NCBI GenBank assembly: GCA_963816155.1
Contig: CAWFJE010000002.1
Location: 310,001 to 374,000 of the forward strand
DNA from: JAXGXJ01 sp963816155
Lineage (GTDB): Bacteria; Actinomycetota; Thermoleophilia; RBG-16-64-13
Length of the DNA: 64,000 bases
Direction of reading: 5' to 3'
The translations under genes and the position numbers were made by a program. The notes beneath the pieces are model-generated. The model searched no databases and was not told the DNA's origin. It was given only the letters and a program-made list of their open reading frames with translations. Of this stretch, positions 25,808 to 34,790 are shown one piece after another. The first letter of the stretch is position 1. Each line of letters begins with the position of its first letter.

Positions 25808-26748
25808 GAGGGTCGACCAGGCCGCCGCGCCCGCGCGGTCAGGATGCCGTGCAGGGCGAGCACGGCGATCCCCAGGATGATGAGCGCCATCCCGACAGCC
25901 TGCACCCGTAGCGGCTGTTCACCGAGTATGAACCACGAGAACGTCACTCCCAGCACCGGGTTGGCCAGACTGGCTAGGCCGGTGGTGCCGGCGGACAGGG
26001 TCTTGAGGACGAAGAGCCACAGTATCCACGCCAGGCCGTTGGACAGCAGCACGTTGTAGGCCAGCATCCAGATGAAGGAGGCCGACCACTCAGGGGCATC
26101 GTATCCGGTAGCGAACACGATGACGACAAGCGGGATCGCTCCCAGGGCCATCTGCCAGGCCGTCAGAGAAAGCACGTCGACGCGGTGCCGCTTGTGGATG
26201 ATCTTGGCCACGACCGCCCCGGCCGCCCAAGCCAAGCCGGTGGCTATGGCCAGAAAGCTGCCGGCCGCCCCACGCAACTCCCAGGGGGTGAGGATGAAGA
26301 CCAAGCCCAGAAGGGCCAAACCAGCGGCCACCCACTGCAGACCACGCATCTTCTCACCCAAGAACGCCCAGGCCATGAGCAGCAACCAGAAGGGCATGGT
26401 GTAGGCAAGGACGACCGTCTTTCCGGCTGCTCCCATCTCCAAGGCCCAGAAGGAGAATGCGGCAAACCCAGCCGTCTGGAAGAGGCCCAGGAGCGCGGTC
26501 CAGCCCAGCGGAGGAGGCCTCAGCGGACGGCGGGACAGGACAACGGCGACCATCAACACGAGAGCGGAGAGCACAGCCCGTAAAGCCGCGAAGCTGAAGG
26601 GCTCCACGTAGTCCAGCGACATCTTCATGATGGGCCAAGCAAGACCCCAGATGAGGGCGAGCAGTCCCAGAGAGACGAGAGCGTAGCGACGTCTCCTCGT
26701 TGACAGAGAAGAGGTCGAATCAGGCGGAGATGGGGCGTCCTGGACCAT
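25804..26748 (-). CDS. EamA/DMT-family transporter
   Basis: Drug/metabolite transporter superfamily membrane protein of 314 residues with two EamA repeats and about ten hydrophobic helices (LLALIWGLAWPIMKMSLDYV; AWILWLFVLKTLSAGTTGLASLANPVLGVTFSWFILGE). Family members export amino acids or other small metabolites; the substrate is unknown. ATG 26748 is preceded by a G-rich stretch. Its stop TAG overlaps the stop of the convergent IclR gene: the shared CTAG at 25804-25807 ends both genes. Confidence 0.88.
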   Translation of the reverse strand: MVQDAPSPPDSTSSLSTRRRRYALVSLGLLALIWGLAWPIMKMSLDYVEPFSFAALRAVLSALVLMVAVVLSRRPLRPPPLGWTALLGLFQTAGFAAFSFWALEMGAAGKTVVLAYTMPFWLLLMAWAFLGEKMRGLQWVAAGLALLGLVFILTPWELRGAAGSFLAIATGLAWAAGAVVAKIIHKRHRVDVLSLTAWQMALGAIPLVVIVFATGYDAPEWSASFIWMLAYNVLLSNGLAWILWLFVLKTLSAGTTGLASLANPVLGVTFSWFILGEQPLRVQAVGMALIILGIAVLALHGILTARARRPGRPS

Positions 26749-27021
26749 CGGCCCCCACTTTAGCAGGCGAGTGACCGGCTCGCCTGCGGACACCCGGGGG
26801 GGCGATGGTGGCGGGCGGCGATGATGGTCAGTCCCGACCGCGACCGGTGGGCCGTATCCCTCGTCCCTGATAAGCTCGAGAAGTTGCTGAATCATGCTCA
26901 CAAGAGCCTCCCTTCCACAGAAGGGGTCACAGCTTGATAGCATCTGTCTGACCGTCGGTATGTCAATACCAGTCGTGCTCAATGGGTCTTCACCGACAAC
27001 ATCACTGAGAAAGGGGCCGAC

Positions 27022-27951
27022 GTGGCGCTGAAGTACAAGGTCTTTCTGCACAGCTACCTGGGCTTCAACAGCAACTCCACCCTGTTCTACGGGGAGCGAG
27101 ATGCGATCTTGATCGATGCCTCGCAACTCCTCAGCGACGCGCACCGCATGGTCGCTGAGATCATCCCCATGCGCAAGAATCTCACCCACATCTACGTCTC
27201 CCACTTCCACCCCGACCACCACTTCGGGCTGCACGTGCTGAGGAACGCCTTCCCGCAGGCCAAGATCGTCGGCCTGCCCCTCTCCGTGTCGGACATCGTC
27301 TACACGTCCAGCGACAAGGTCGACATGTGGGCCATCGACCGCTTCGGGCCGGACATCCCCAGCACCACCGTGATCCCCATGCCCATGAGCGAGCCCCGTC
27401 TGGAGCTCGAAGGCGAGGAGATCGTGTGCTCGGGCGGTTGGGAGGGCGACAGCATCGACAACTCCGTCGTATGGGTGCCTTCGATCAGGGTCGTCTGCGC
27501 CACCGATGTGGCCTTCCACGACTGCCACCTGTGGCCCATCGAGAGCAACGTGCAGCGGCGGGTCACGTGGCGCAAGGACATCAAGCGGATGCTGGAGTTC
27601 GATCCGCGCATCGTCATCCCCGGGCACTGTGACGCGGCCAAGATCAGTATTCTTGAGGAAGTGCAGGAGGATTCCTCTCGGACCTACACGGACTGCGTAG
27701 ACTGGTCGGTCCGCTACCTCGACGACTACGAAGAGGTGTACAACACCGCCAAGACCGGCGCCGAGATGGTGGGGATGATGACCGGACTCTACCCCGATGT
27801 GAAGGCCGAGGACTTCGCCATCCACTGGCAGGCGCGACTCCTCTTCCCGCACAGCAGCCCTGACTGGCTCACGCCGCTCCCAGGCAAGCCCGGAGAGATA
27901 TTCCTGAACCCCAGCGGCGACTACGACGGCGATCCTCCCAGGGAACAGTAG
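27022..27951 (+). CDS. Metallo-beta-lactamase-fold hydrolase
   Basis: Metal-dependent hydrolase of 309 residues. The first metal site is the HxHxDH motif at 61-66 (SHFHPDHHFG); later ligands are likely Asp in CATDVAFHD and His in IPGHCD. GTG 27022 follows AAAGGGG by five bases. It is the first gene of a two-gene operon with a short-chain dehydrogenase 60 bases downstream. Substrate is not known; a ring-opening or ester/thioester hydrolysis role would fit the catabolic setting. The 273-base region 26749-27021 upstream holds its promoter and a partial inverted repeat near 26950 (GTCGGTAT ... ATACCAG). Confidence 0.8.
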   Translation: MALKYKVFLHSYLGFNSNSTLFYGERDAILIDASQLLSDAHRMVAEIIPMRKNLTHIYVSHFHPDHHFGLHVLRNAFPQAKIVGLPLSVSDIVYTSSDKVDMWAIDRFGPDIPSTTVIPMPMSEPRLELEGEEIVCSGGWEGDSIDNSVVWVPSIRVVCATDVAFHDCHLWPIESNVQRRVTWRKDIKRMLEFDPRIVIPGHCDAAKISILEEVQEDSSRTYTDCVDWSVRYLDDYEEVYNTAKTGAEMVGMMTGLYPDVKAEDFAIHWQARLLFPHSSPDWLTPLPGKPGEIFLNPSGDYDGDPPREQ

Positions 27952-28011
27952 CTCTCGTCCCGACTCGCGCAGTTCTTGTTCCGTGTCACTACTGAAGAGG
28001 AAGGAAACGAT

Positions 28012-28830
28012 ATGCAACTAGAGGGCAAGGTAGCCTTGATCACGGGTGGCGGCACCGGCATAGGCGCAGCCATCGCCGAGCGTTTCGTGGCCGAAGGCGC
28101 CAAGGTCTGCATCACTGGCAGACGGCAGGAGGTTCTGAGTGCGACGGCGGCCACGCTTCCCGCCGGCACGTGCACGATATGCGCAGGCAGCGTGTGCTCG
28201 GAAGAGGACACGGTCAGGATGGTCGCGGCGGCACTGAGCTTCACCGGTCGTCTGGACATCCTGGTGAACAACGCGGGCACCGGGGCGGCGGGCACGGTCA
28301 CGGAGATGGACCCGGCTGTGTGGCGCCAGGAACTGGAGAACAACCTCACCGGGCCGTTCCTCATGATGAAGGCCGCCCTTCCAGGCATGGTCGAAGCCGG
28401 CGCCGGCTCCATAATCAACATCGCTTCGCTGGCCGGAGTGCGCGTGGTGCCTGGCTCGCCTGCCTACTGTGCCACCAAGGCCGGACTCATCCACCTGACC
28501 AAGCAGGTGGCGCTCGACTACGGGCAGTACAACATCCGCTGCAACGTCGTCTGCCCCGGCCCCGTACGCACCGATCTGCTCGACACCGTCATGAGCCCCT
28601 TGGCCGAAGCGATGGGCACAGATCTGGAAGGCGTCTATACGGAGCTGCCCAAGAAGGCCGTTCCCCTACAACGGGCGGCCTCTCCGGCGGAGATGACGGG
28701 CGTGTGCACCTACCTCGCCTCTGACGATTCGGCCTTCATGACCGGAACCACCTTGATGATGGACGGAGGCATCCATATCGTGGACGCGTTCGCCAACGCC
28801 TCCAAGGACTTCGGAGTCAATTGGGGCTGA
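28012..28830 (+). CDS. Short-chain dehydrogenase/reductase
   Basis: Classical SDR oxidoreductase, 272 residues. The cofactor motif is TGGGTGIG, followed by LVNNAG, the structural NNLTG, catalytic Ser in INIASLAG and catalytic Tyr/Lys in AYCATK. An Arg after the second strand (ITGRRQE) may favour NADP. ATG 28012 follows AAGGA by six bases. Paired with the metallo-hydrolase, it is the best candidate here for a ring reductase such as phloroglucinol reductase, but that is inference from context. The C-terminus is longer than usual (MMDGGIHIVDAFANASKDFG). Confidence 0.88.
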   Translation: MQLEGKVALITGGGTGIGAAIAERFVAEGAKVCITGRRQEVLSATAATLPAGTCTICAGSVCSEEDTVRMVAAALSFTGRLDILVNNAGTGAAGTVTEMDPAVWRQELENNLTGPFLMMKAALPGMVEAGAGSIINIASLAGVRVVPGSPAYCATKAGLIHLTKQVALDYGQYNIRCNVVCPGPVRTDLLDTVMSPLAEAMGTDLEGVYTELPKKAVPLQRAASPAEMTGVCTYLASDDSAFMTGTTLMMDGGIHIVDAFANASKDFGVNWG

Positions 28831-28938
28831 TGAACGCGGCGGCACGCCGATTCGGGGCGGAGCCGCTGCGCGACGGCCGAGACCGGGCATGCCGGCCCGC
28901 GCTGACAAGCAGTATCCGGTAACAGACTGGACAAAAGA

Positions 28939-28973
28939 ACGGGGCCCCGCCGCAGTCAGCGGCTGGGCCCCGT
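28939..28973. terminator. Terminator between convergent SDR and aldehyde oxidoreductase genes
   Basis: ACGGGGCCC (28939-28947) pairs with GGGCCCCGT (28965-28973), with an inner CCGC/GCGG pairing. On the minus strand it is followed by a T-rich stretch (GTTCTTTTG), so it can end the aldehyde oxidoreductase transcript. It may also stop the plus-strand transcript. Confidence 0.75.
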
Positions 28974-29023
28974 CGGTCTCTCCTCGAAGCTACGGGTGAA
29001 CGAGCCAGGAAGACCAGGCGAGG

Positions 29024-30889
29024 CTAGGCGACGATACCCAGCTCGGCCAGCGTCTCGGCACTCGGTTCGCCCGTCTGCGGATCCCAGCCCATCTGCTTGA
29101 AGTAGTTCGTCTTCAGCTCCTGGAAGGGGATGTTGTGCCCCGCGGCAGGTCCCACGTTCAGTGCAGCCTCGAAGCGCTTGGGCAGCCTGAAGTCGTCGGG
29201 CTTGACCCCCTGCCGGAAGTTGAAGAGCTGACGCATGGTGAGGATGCGGCGCCCGATCTTCAACCCTTCCGCCCAGTCCATGTCCCAACCGGTGACCGGC
29301 CCGACCAGTTCGACCACAGGTGGTGAGTAGAAGTGCGCATACAGGTTGCACAGCCCCGCAGAACTGAGCAGGATGTAGTAGGCGTTGCCACGCGTGTAGA
29401 AGTCCGCCTTCTTCTCCCACTCACCGAACATCTCTGTGGCATCCGACTGCAGAAGGGGGTCGGGGCCGAGTGCGGCGCCTTGCTCCAACTGAACTGCCGC
29501 CACGTAGTTCATGTGGTTCGCCGGCTGAGAATCGGTCATGTAGATGGCTCCCTGAGCGGGAGCCATGCGCGGGTCGTGATAGGGAAGCTCGCGTCCGCCG
29601 ACGTTCATGGCGAACTCTTCGCTCCCCTTGCCTATCTGCTCGGCCGCCTTCCGTGAGCCATCGGCCAGTATGGCGCCAAAACCCTCACGCCGGCCCATCT
29701 TGCGCACCAGTTCCACGATGACGGCAGCATCGCCCCACTTCAGCTCCAGGCCACCGGTGTCGGTAGAGGTGATCAGGCCTTTCTCATAGCACTCGAGGGC
29801 GAAGGCGACCGTGCCGCCGGCGGAGATGGTGTCGATCCCCACGCGGTTGCAAATCTCGTTGACCTTGATGATCGACTCCAGGTTGTCGTTCCGGCAAGAG
29901 GGGCCAAATGCGGCCACGGTCTCGTACTCCGGCCTGTGCAGTTCGTCCTCGGTGGCGAACGGCCCTTCGTCGACCTTCACTATGGCGCCGCAGCGGATCG
30001 AGCAGGTGGCGCAGGCATACGACTTGAGCTTGTACGCATCCATATTGGCCCCATCCACCAGATTGCAGGTGGGGAAGGACTCGGTGCCGGTCTCCGACCA
30101 GTTACTGGAAGGACAGTCGCCAATGGAGAGGAGGAAGCTGGTCCCACCCCCCGTACCGGCGGCTGAGAGCCCCTTGTGGAACGGGCTGTTCTTGATGTCG
30201 TCCGCGTACTTCTTGTGGACTTCCTTGAGACCGCCCGAGTCTGCCACCGCGATACGCTGCCCTTTGGCGGCCCGGACGACCAGCGCCTTCAGCTTCTTGG
30301 ACCCCATTACGGCACCCACGCCGGAGCGGGCCGCTATACGGCCTTTTTCGTTCACGATGCCCGCCAGAAGCGATTGCTGTTCGCCGGCCGGTCCGATGCA
30401 GGCGACCTTCCAGCTTCCGGGGTCTCCGAGTTGTGCCTGGATGGCATCGTCGGTCTCATAGGTATCCAGACCCCACACGCCATCCGCAGGGGCGAGGCCG
30501 GCTTTGCCCGCGTCGATGACCAGGCAGACCGGCTGTTCGGACACGCCCGAGAAGAACACGCCGTCGTAGCCCGCGTTCTTCAGCTCCGGCCCCAAGGTGC
30601 CTCCGGAGTTGGAGTCGGCCCATCCACCGGTCACCGGCGACTTGGTCACGATCGTGAACCGGCCCCCGCCGTAGACACCCGTGGCCGTGAGCGGACCGGT
30701 TGTGAAGCCCAGGACGTTGTCGGGTCCGAGCGCGTCGACCTTGCCCTCGATGCGATCCAGGAGGACCTGCGCTCCCAGCCCGATCCCCCCTATGGACGAG
30801 CGATAGAACGCCTCGTCGGGTGTCTCCTCGGTCAGGGTGCCGTTCGTGAGATCCACGAACAGAAGCTTGCCAGCATAACCGTACGGCAT
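29024..30889 (-). CDS. aor: Tungsten/molybdenum aldehyde:ferredoxin oxidoreductase
   Basis: Oxidises aldehydes to carboxylic acids with ferredoxin, or reduces acids, 621 residues, the usual AOR length. ATG 30889 follows AAGGAG by eight bases. The N-terminal pterin domain shows GYAGKLLFVDLTNG and GGRFTIVTKSPVTGGWADSNSGG. The 4Fe-4S ligands are in YACATCSIRCGA (C-x2-C-x3-C) and a distant Cys in SSAGLCNLYAH. Substrate is not predictable; in this cluster it could clear semialdehydes. It follows the IclR gene at 31081 by 191 bases and is probably controlled by it. Confidence 0.92.
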   Translation of the reverse strand: MPYGYAGKLLFVDLTNGTLTEETPDEAFYRSSIGGIGLGAQVLLDRIEGKVDALGPDNVLGFTTGPLTATGVYGGGRFTIVTKSPVTGGWADSNSGGTLGPELKNAGYDGVFFSGVSEQPVCLVIDAGKAGLAPADGVWGLDTYETDDAIQAQLGDPGSWKVACIGPAGEQQSLLAGIVNEKGRIAARSGVGAVMGSKKLKALVVRAAKGQRIAVADSGGLKEVHKKYADDIKNSPFHKGLSAAGTGGGTSFLLSIGDCPSSNWSETGTESFPTCNLVDGANMDAYKLKSYACATCSIRCGAIVKVDEGPFATEDELHRPEYETVAAFGPSCRNDNLESIIKVNEICNRVGIDTISAGGTVAFALECYEKGLITSTDTGGLELKWGDAAVIVELVRKMGRREGFGAILADGSRKAAEQIGKGSEEFAMNVGGRELPYHDPRMAPAQGAIYMTDSQPANHMNYVAAVQLEQGAALGPDPLLQSDATEMFGEWEKKADFYTRGNAYYILLSSAGLCNLYAHFYSPPVVELVGPVTGWDMDWAEGLKIGRRILTMRQLFNFRQGVKPDDFRLPKRFEAALNVGPAAGHNIPFQELKTNYFKQMGWDPQTGEPSAETLAELGIVA

Positions 30890-31080
30890 ACCTTGGTCTC
30901 CTTCCTTGTGATGTGAAACGGCCGGGTCAGGGCCGATTCTCGATGCCTCTCCCCAGGGCCCCTGGAGTGGAACTCCAGGCGGCAGTCTAATGCTACTCAA
31001 CGTCGGCGCCTTCTTCAACCGAGCACGCGGGAGTGCTACCACGGGTGCCTTCCTCGCCCGTAGTGTGGGCGCCCTCGAGC

Positions 31081-31905
31081 CTAGTTGTCGCGACTGGAGT
31101 ACCCGAGAAAAGCAGACAGGGCCGCCGTGGTCTCCTTGACCGCTTCGGCGAAACGTTCCTTCTCGGGACTGCGGAAGCGGCCGGTGGGCACGACGAGCGA
31201 CACCGCGGCGGTGACCTTGCCCAGTTGGTCACGCACAGGCGCAGCCACGGCGCACGTGCCCGTGTTGCGCTCCTCGTTGTCGTAAGCGATGCCCTCCCGA
31301 CGCACTGCCGCCAACTCTCTCTCGAGGTCTTCGGGCTCGGTGATGGTGGAGGGCGTGAGGCGCGTACGAGGCATTGCCAGCAGATCGAGGCGCTCATCCT
31401 CGGACTTGAAGGCCGCGAAGACCTTGCCGTTGGCGTTGGCCGTATCCCCGATGATGCGCCCCACCGCGACTTCTCGTTTGAGCGGGCGAGTGGTGTCGAC
31501 CATATAGACGCTCACCGCCACACCGTCGACCTCCACGGCAAGGGTGGCCGATTCGCCGGTCTTGGAGGTCAACTCCTCCAGGTAGGGCCGGGCGATCTTG
31601 ATGAGGTCTTGATAGGACTCCGAGAGGTATGTGGTGGCCAGCAGCGCCGGACCGAGGTGATAGCGGCTGGTGACCGGGTCCCTCACCAAATAGCTGGCCG
31701 ACTCCATGGTGCGGATCATGCGGTAGGCCGTCATGCGCGGCAGACCGGCCCGCTCGGCTATCTCATCGAGGGTCCACTCCCTGTTCTCGGCGTCGAAAAG
31801 CCCGAGGACGGAGAGACCCTTCGCCAGCGCCCTCACCAGGAAAGCGCTGCCCACGGGATCCCCCTGCTTGTCCGTTTCCGCGGACCTACTGCGCGGTCTT
31901 GCCAT
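31081..31905 (-). CDS. IclR-family transcriptional regulator
   Basis: Regulator of 274 residues, same architecture as the one at 24962: winged helix (AFLVRALAKGLSVLGLFDAENREWTLDEIAERAGLPRMTAYR, split here only for description) and effector domain (CAVAAPVRDQLGKVTAAVSLVVPTGRF). The two are clearly paralogous. It stands between the SDR/beta-keto acid cleavage/dehydrogenase genes and the aldehyde oxidoreductase gene, all on the minus strand. The 156-base region 31906-32061 before it carries GTATACC at 31946-31952 within GTTC...GAAC. Confidence 0.92.
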   Translation of the reverse strand: MARPRSRSAETDKQGDPVGSAFLVRALAKGLSVLGLFDAENREWTLDEIAERAGLPRMTAYRMIRTMESASYLVRDPVTSRYHLGPALLATTYLSESYQDLIKIARPYLEELTSKTGESATLAVEVDGVAVSVYMVDTTRPLKREVAVGRIIGDTANANGKVFAAFKSEDERLDLLAMPRTRLTPSTITEPEDLERELAAVRREGIAYDNEERNTGTCAVAAPVRDQLGKVTAAVSLVVPTGRFRSPEKERFAEAVKETTAALSAFLGYSSRDN

Positions 31906-32061
31906 CGCCCCCCGGACTCCCCGCCGATCTCTCGGTGTGATGTTCGTATACCAGAACGGCCTCTACCTTAGCACGCTTGGCCTCACGGCAGAACGTGCAT
32001 GGTGGCCCCGCTTCCAAGCCCGGCCACCATGGTCAGATCAAACGTTTCCAAACACCGCGTT

Positions 32062-32838
32062 CTACAGGAATGCCATGGCCCCGCCGTCGGGGTACAGGAT
32101 GGTGCCGGTGATGAAATCCGAGGCTGCCGAGGCCAAGAAGACGCACGGACCAACGAGGTCCTCGGTCGTACCCAGGCGCCCCATGGGTACGTTCAGCAAG
32201 AAACGCTCGTAGCGTGCGGCATCCCGCTCTATCTGTTCGGCGGTCATAGGCGTCTTGGTGATTATGGGACCGATGGCGTTGACGCACACGCCTTTCGGAG
32301 CCATCTCCACGGCCACGTTACGAGTGATCATGTCCACCGCGCCCTTGGTGGCACAGTAGCCGGTGTTGCCGCCCAGCGCCCCGCGCTGGCCGCGGATGGA
32401 GGAGAAGTTGATGATCTTGCCGCTGCCCTGCTTCACCATCTGCGCGCCGAAGTGCTTGCAGCAGATCATGACGCTCTTGACGTTGATGTCGAAGAGCTTG
32501 GTCCACTGGTCCACGGGAAACTCGGTCACGGGGCTCTTGACGTTGTAGCCCTGAGCATTGATGAGCACGTCCACAGACCCCATGTCGGCCACCGCGTCGG
32601 CGACCAGTTTCTCCACGCTCTCCTCTTCAGTGGCGGTGACCGAGTAGGTCCTCACGTCCTTGCCGGTCTCATCCTTGAGCCACTTGGCCGCACGCTCGAG
32701 ACCCTCCGCCGAGATGTCGGCCAGCGCCACGATGCCGCCGTACTCGAGCATGCCCTTCGCTACCGACGAGCCCATGCCGCCGCCACCGCCGACCACGACG
32801 ACGTTCTTGCCTTCGAGAGAAAAGAGATTGGCTGCCAT
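32062..32838 (-). CDS. Short-chain dehydrogenase/reductase
   Basis: SDR of 258 residues. ATG 32838 follows AGAGGAG closely. The nucleotide motif is VVGGGGGMGSS rather than the usual TGxxxGIG, and NNAG appears as NAQG; Ser (INFSSIRG) and Tyr/Lys (GYCATKGAV) are normal. It is the third gene of a minus-strand set with the dehydrogenase at 33788 and the beta-keto acid cleavage enzyme at 32879. The reaction is presumably the oxidation or reduction of a hydroxy/keto intermediate of that pathway. Confidence 0.85.
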   Translation of the reverse strand: MAANLFSLEGKNVVVVGGGGGMGSSVAKGMLEYGGIVALADISAEGLERAAKWLKDETGKDVRTYSVTATEEESVEKLVADAVADMGSVDVLINAQGYNVKSPVTEFPVDQWTKLFDINVKSVMICCKHFGAQMVKQGSGKIINFSSIRGQRGALGGNTGYCATKGAVDMITRNVAVEMAPKGVCVNAIGPIITKTPMTAEQIERDAARYERFLLNVPMGRLGTTEDLVGPCVFLASAASDFITGTILYPDGGAMAFL

Positions 32839-32878
32839 TGTTACTCCTCTTATGCTTTTTGGCGGATGAACGAGTCTT

Positions 32879-33727
32879 CTATTGATCGAGGTTCGGCTTG
32901 ACGACACCAAGTATCTCGCGCGCTTCTTCCGCGTTCGCGATCTCACGACCAGCGAGCTTACCGAGTTCTGCCGCCCGGGCCACAAGCTGAGGGTTGGTGG
33001 CGAGTTCGCCCTTGTCGAAGAAGATGTTGTCCTCGAGCCCCACCCTGAGGCCGTTGCAGCCCTCAGCGAGGCCGATGAGCATACAGGCCATGTGGCTCCT
33101 GCCGATGCCCGTGATGGACCAGGTGGAACCCTCGGGGATCTTGGGCAGAAGGTAGGCGACGGACTCCGCAGTACCCGGCATACCACCGGCAACACCCAAG
33201 ACCAGTTGCACGTGGCAGGGTGTCTTGAGGAAGCCCTTCTTGATGTAATGATTGATGTTGCCGATCATGCCGGCGTCGAAGATCTCGAGTTCAGGCTTGA
33301 CGCCAAGCTTCTGTGTGAGCGTCCCCAACTCCTCCAGGAACTTGGGTTCGTTCAGGAAGACGTAGCTGTTGGCCCAATTCATCGTGCCGGGATCGTACGA
33401 GCACATCTCGGGCTTCACCAGTTCGAGATGGCTCATGCGCTCCTCGTAGCTGAACTTGGAGCCCGAGGTGGTGACGTTGATGACCGAGTCGAGCCCTTCC
33501 TTGGCCAGGCTATCCCGGATCTTGCCGACGACCTCCGCGAAGATGTTCTTGTCCATGGCGTTGACGCCGTTCTTGTCGCGCACATGGATATGGAGCACGG
33601 ATGCCCCGGCCTTCACGCACTCCACGGCATCGGCCGCGATCTCGTCCGGGGTGATGGGCACGTGCGGGTTCTGCTCCTTCGTGGTACCAACTCCACAGAG
33701 GGCACAGGTGATGATCAGTTTGCTCAT
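32879..33727 (-). CDS. Beta-keto acid cleavage enzyme (BKACE, DUF849)
   Basis: Zinc enzyme that condenses a beta-keto acid with acetyl-CoA and cleaves it to acetoacetate and a new acyl-CoA, 282 residues. Key residues of the founding 3-keto-5-aminohexanoate cleavage enzyme recur: His46 and His48 (VLHIHVRD), Arg228 and Glu232 (GLRVGLEDN). TGIGRSHM and GGMPGTAESV are also typical. ATG 33727 follows AGGAG. Known substrates include 3-keto-5-aminohexanoate, dehydrocarnitine and triacetate; the sequence alone does not choose. Pairing with a 3-hydroxyacyl-CoA-dehydrogenase-like enzyme suggests that enzyme makes its keto acid. Confidence 0.9.
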   Translation of the reverse strand: MSKLIITCALCGVGTTKEQNPHVPITPDEIAADAVECVKAGASVLHIHVRDKNGVNAMDKNIFAEVVGKIRDSLAKEGLDSVINVTTSGSKFSYEERMSHLELVKPEMCSYDPGTMNWANSYVFLNEPKFLEELGTLTQKLGVKPELEIFDAGMIGNINHYIKKGFLKTPCHVQLVLGVAGGMPGTAESVAYLLPKIPEGSTWSITGIGRSHMACMLIGLAEGCNGLRVGLEDNIFFDKGELATNPQLVARAAELGKLAGREIANAEEAREILGVVKPNLDQ

Positions 33728-33787
33728 GTCAGATCGCTCCTTATCGAACATCTTCTCCCGAGAACGCCAAGCGTGGCTTCCGAGGCA

Positions 33788-34747
33788 TCAGATCCGCTTG
33801 TGGATGAGTTCCTTGGTGTCGTTGAAGACCTTGAGCAGCGCCTCGTCCCTGGACTTCAGCACGTCTTCCAGGGGCCGGTCGCTGTAGTCGAAGAAGCCCT
33901 TGCCACTCTTCACACCCAATTCTCCCCGCTCCACGCGTTCGAGAAGGCTCTTAGGCTGATTGTCGATGGGAGCTTCGACGAAGTCCGCGTTCTGGAGATT
34001 GCCGTAGCTCAGATCGAGACCGGTGAAGTCGTAGCGCTGTACGAAGCCCAGCACCATGGCCCTGGGGATGATGCTGGCCTTGACGGCCAAGTCGATCTGG
34101 TCGGCCGTCATGTAGCCGTTGTCCATGAGGAAGAACACTTCCCGGCCGATGATGCGCAGAAAGCGGTTGATGCAGAAGCCGGACACGAACTTCTCCATGA
34201 TCACCGGCGCACGGTCGACCCTCTCCAGCAGCTCCACCACGAAGTCCACCGTCTCCTGAGCGGTGTGTTCGCCCTTCACGACCTCCACGAGGGGGATCAC
34301 ATGCGGCGGGGCGAACCAGTGCGCGATGACCGTCTGGGGCAACCTCCGGGCAGGAGTCACCTCGTAGATATTGAGATACGAGGTGTTACTCGTGAAGATG
34401 GTCCTCTCGGGGCACACCGCGTCGAGTTCTTCGTAGAGCGCCTTCTTGGCGTCCATCTTCTCGGCGATGCTTTCGATGACCATGTCGGCGTCGGCTGCGG
34501 CCTCGGCGACGGACTGTGTGGTCTTGATACGCCCCAGAGCCTCCTGCATCTGGCCCTCGGTGAGCATGCCGTGTTCTACGAAGGTGGCCATGTTGGCCCG
34601 GGCGACCGACATGCCCTTCTCGAGCGTCTGGGCCTTGCGGGAATATATGGTCACGTCGTAGCCGGCGGTCGCGAAGACCTGGGCTAGGCCGGGACCCATC
34701 GTGCCCGCCCCGTAGACCGCTATCCTCTTGACGTCATCGACTTTCAC
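33788..34747 (-). CDS. 3-Hydroxyacyl-CoA dehydrogenase-family protein (hydroxy-acid dehydrogenase)
   Basis: NAD-dependent dehydrogenase of 319 residues. The Rossmann motif is AVYGAGTMGPGLAQ, and the catalytic His lies in IAHWFAPPHVIPLVEVVKG; VSGFCINRFL and GVKSGKGFFDYS follow. GTG 34747 is preferred over TTG 34753 for its spacing from GAGGG. Length and gene partner (BKACE) resemble L-carnitine dehydrogenase, a family member acting on a free hydroxy acid rather than a CoA ester, so a free 3-hydroxy acid substrate is likely. It is the first gene of the set, 60 bases before the BKACE gene. Confidence 0.85.
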   Translation of the reverse strand: MKVDDVKRIAVYGAGTMGPGLAQVFATAGYDVTIYSRKAQTLEKGMSVARANMATFVEHGMLTEGQMQEALGRIKTTQSVAEAAADADMVIESIAEKMDAKKALYEELDAVCPERTIFTSNTSYLNIYEVTPARRLPQTVIAHWFAPPHVIPLVEVVKGEHTAQETVDFVVELLERVDRAPVIMEKFVSGFCINRFLRIIGREVFFLMDNGYMTADQIDLAVKASIIPRAMVLGFVQRYDFTGLDLSYGNLQNADFVEAPIDNQPKSLLERVERGELGVKSGKGFFDYSDRPLEDVLKSRDEALLKVFNDTKELIHKRI

Positions 34748-34790
34748 AGACAACCCTCGCTCTCCTCGCGCTCCATGTGGATTTCATAGT

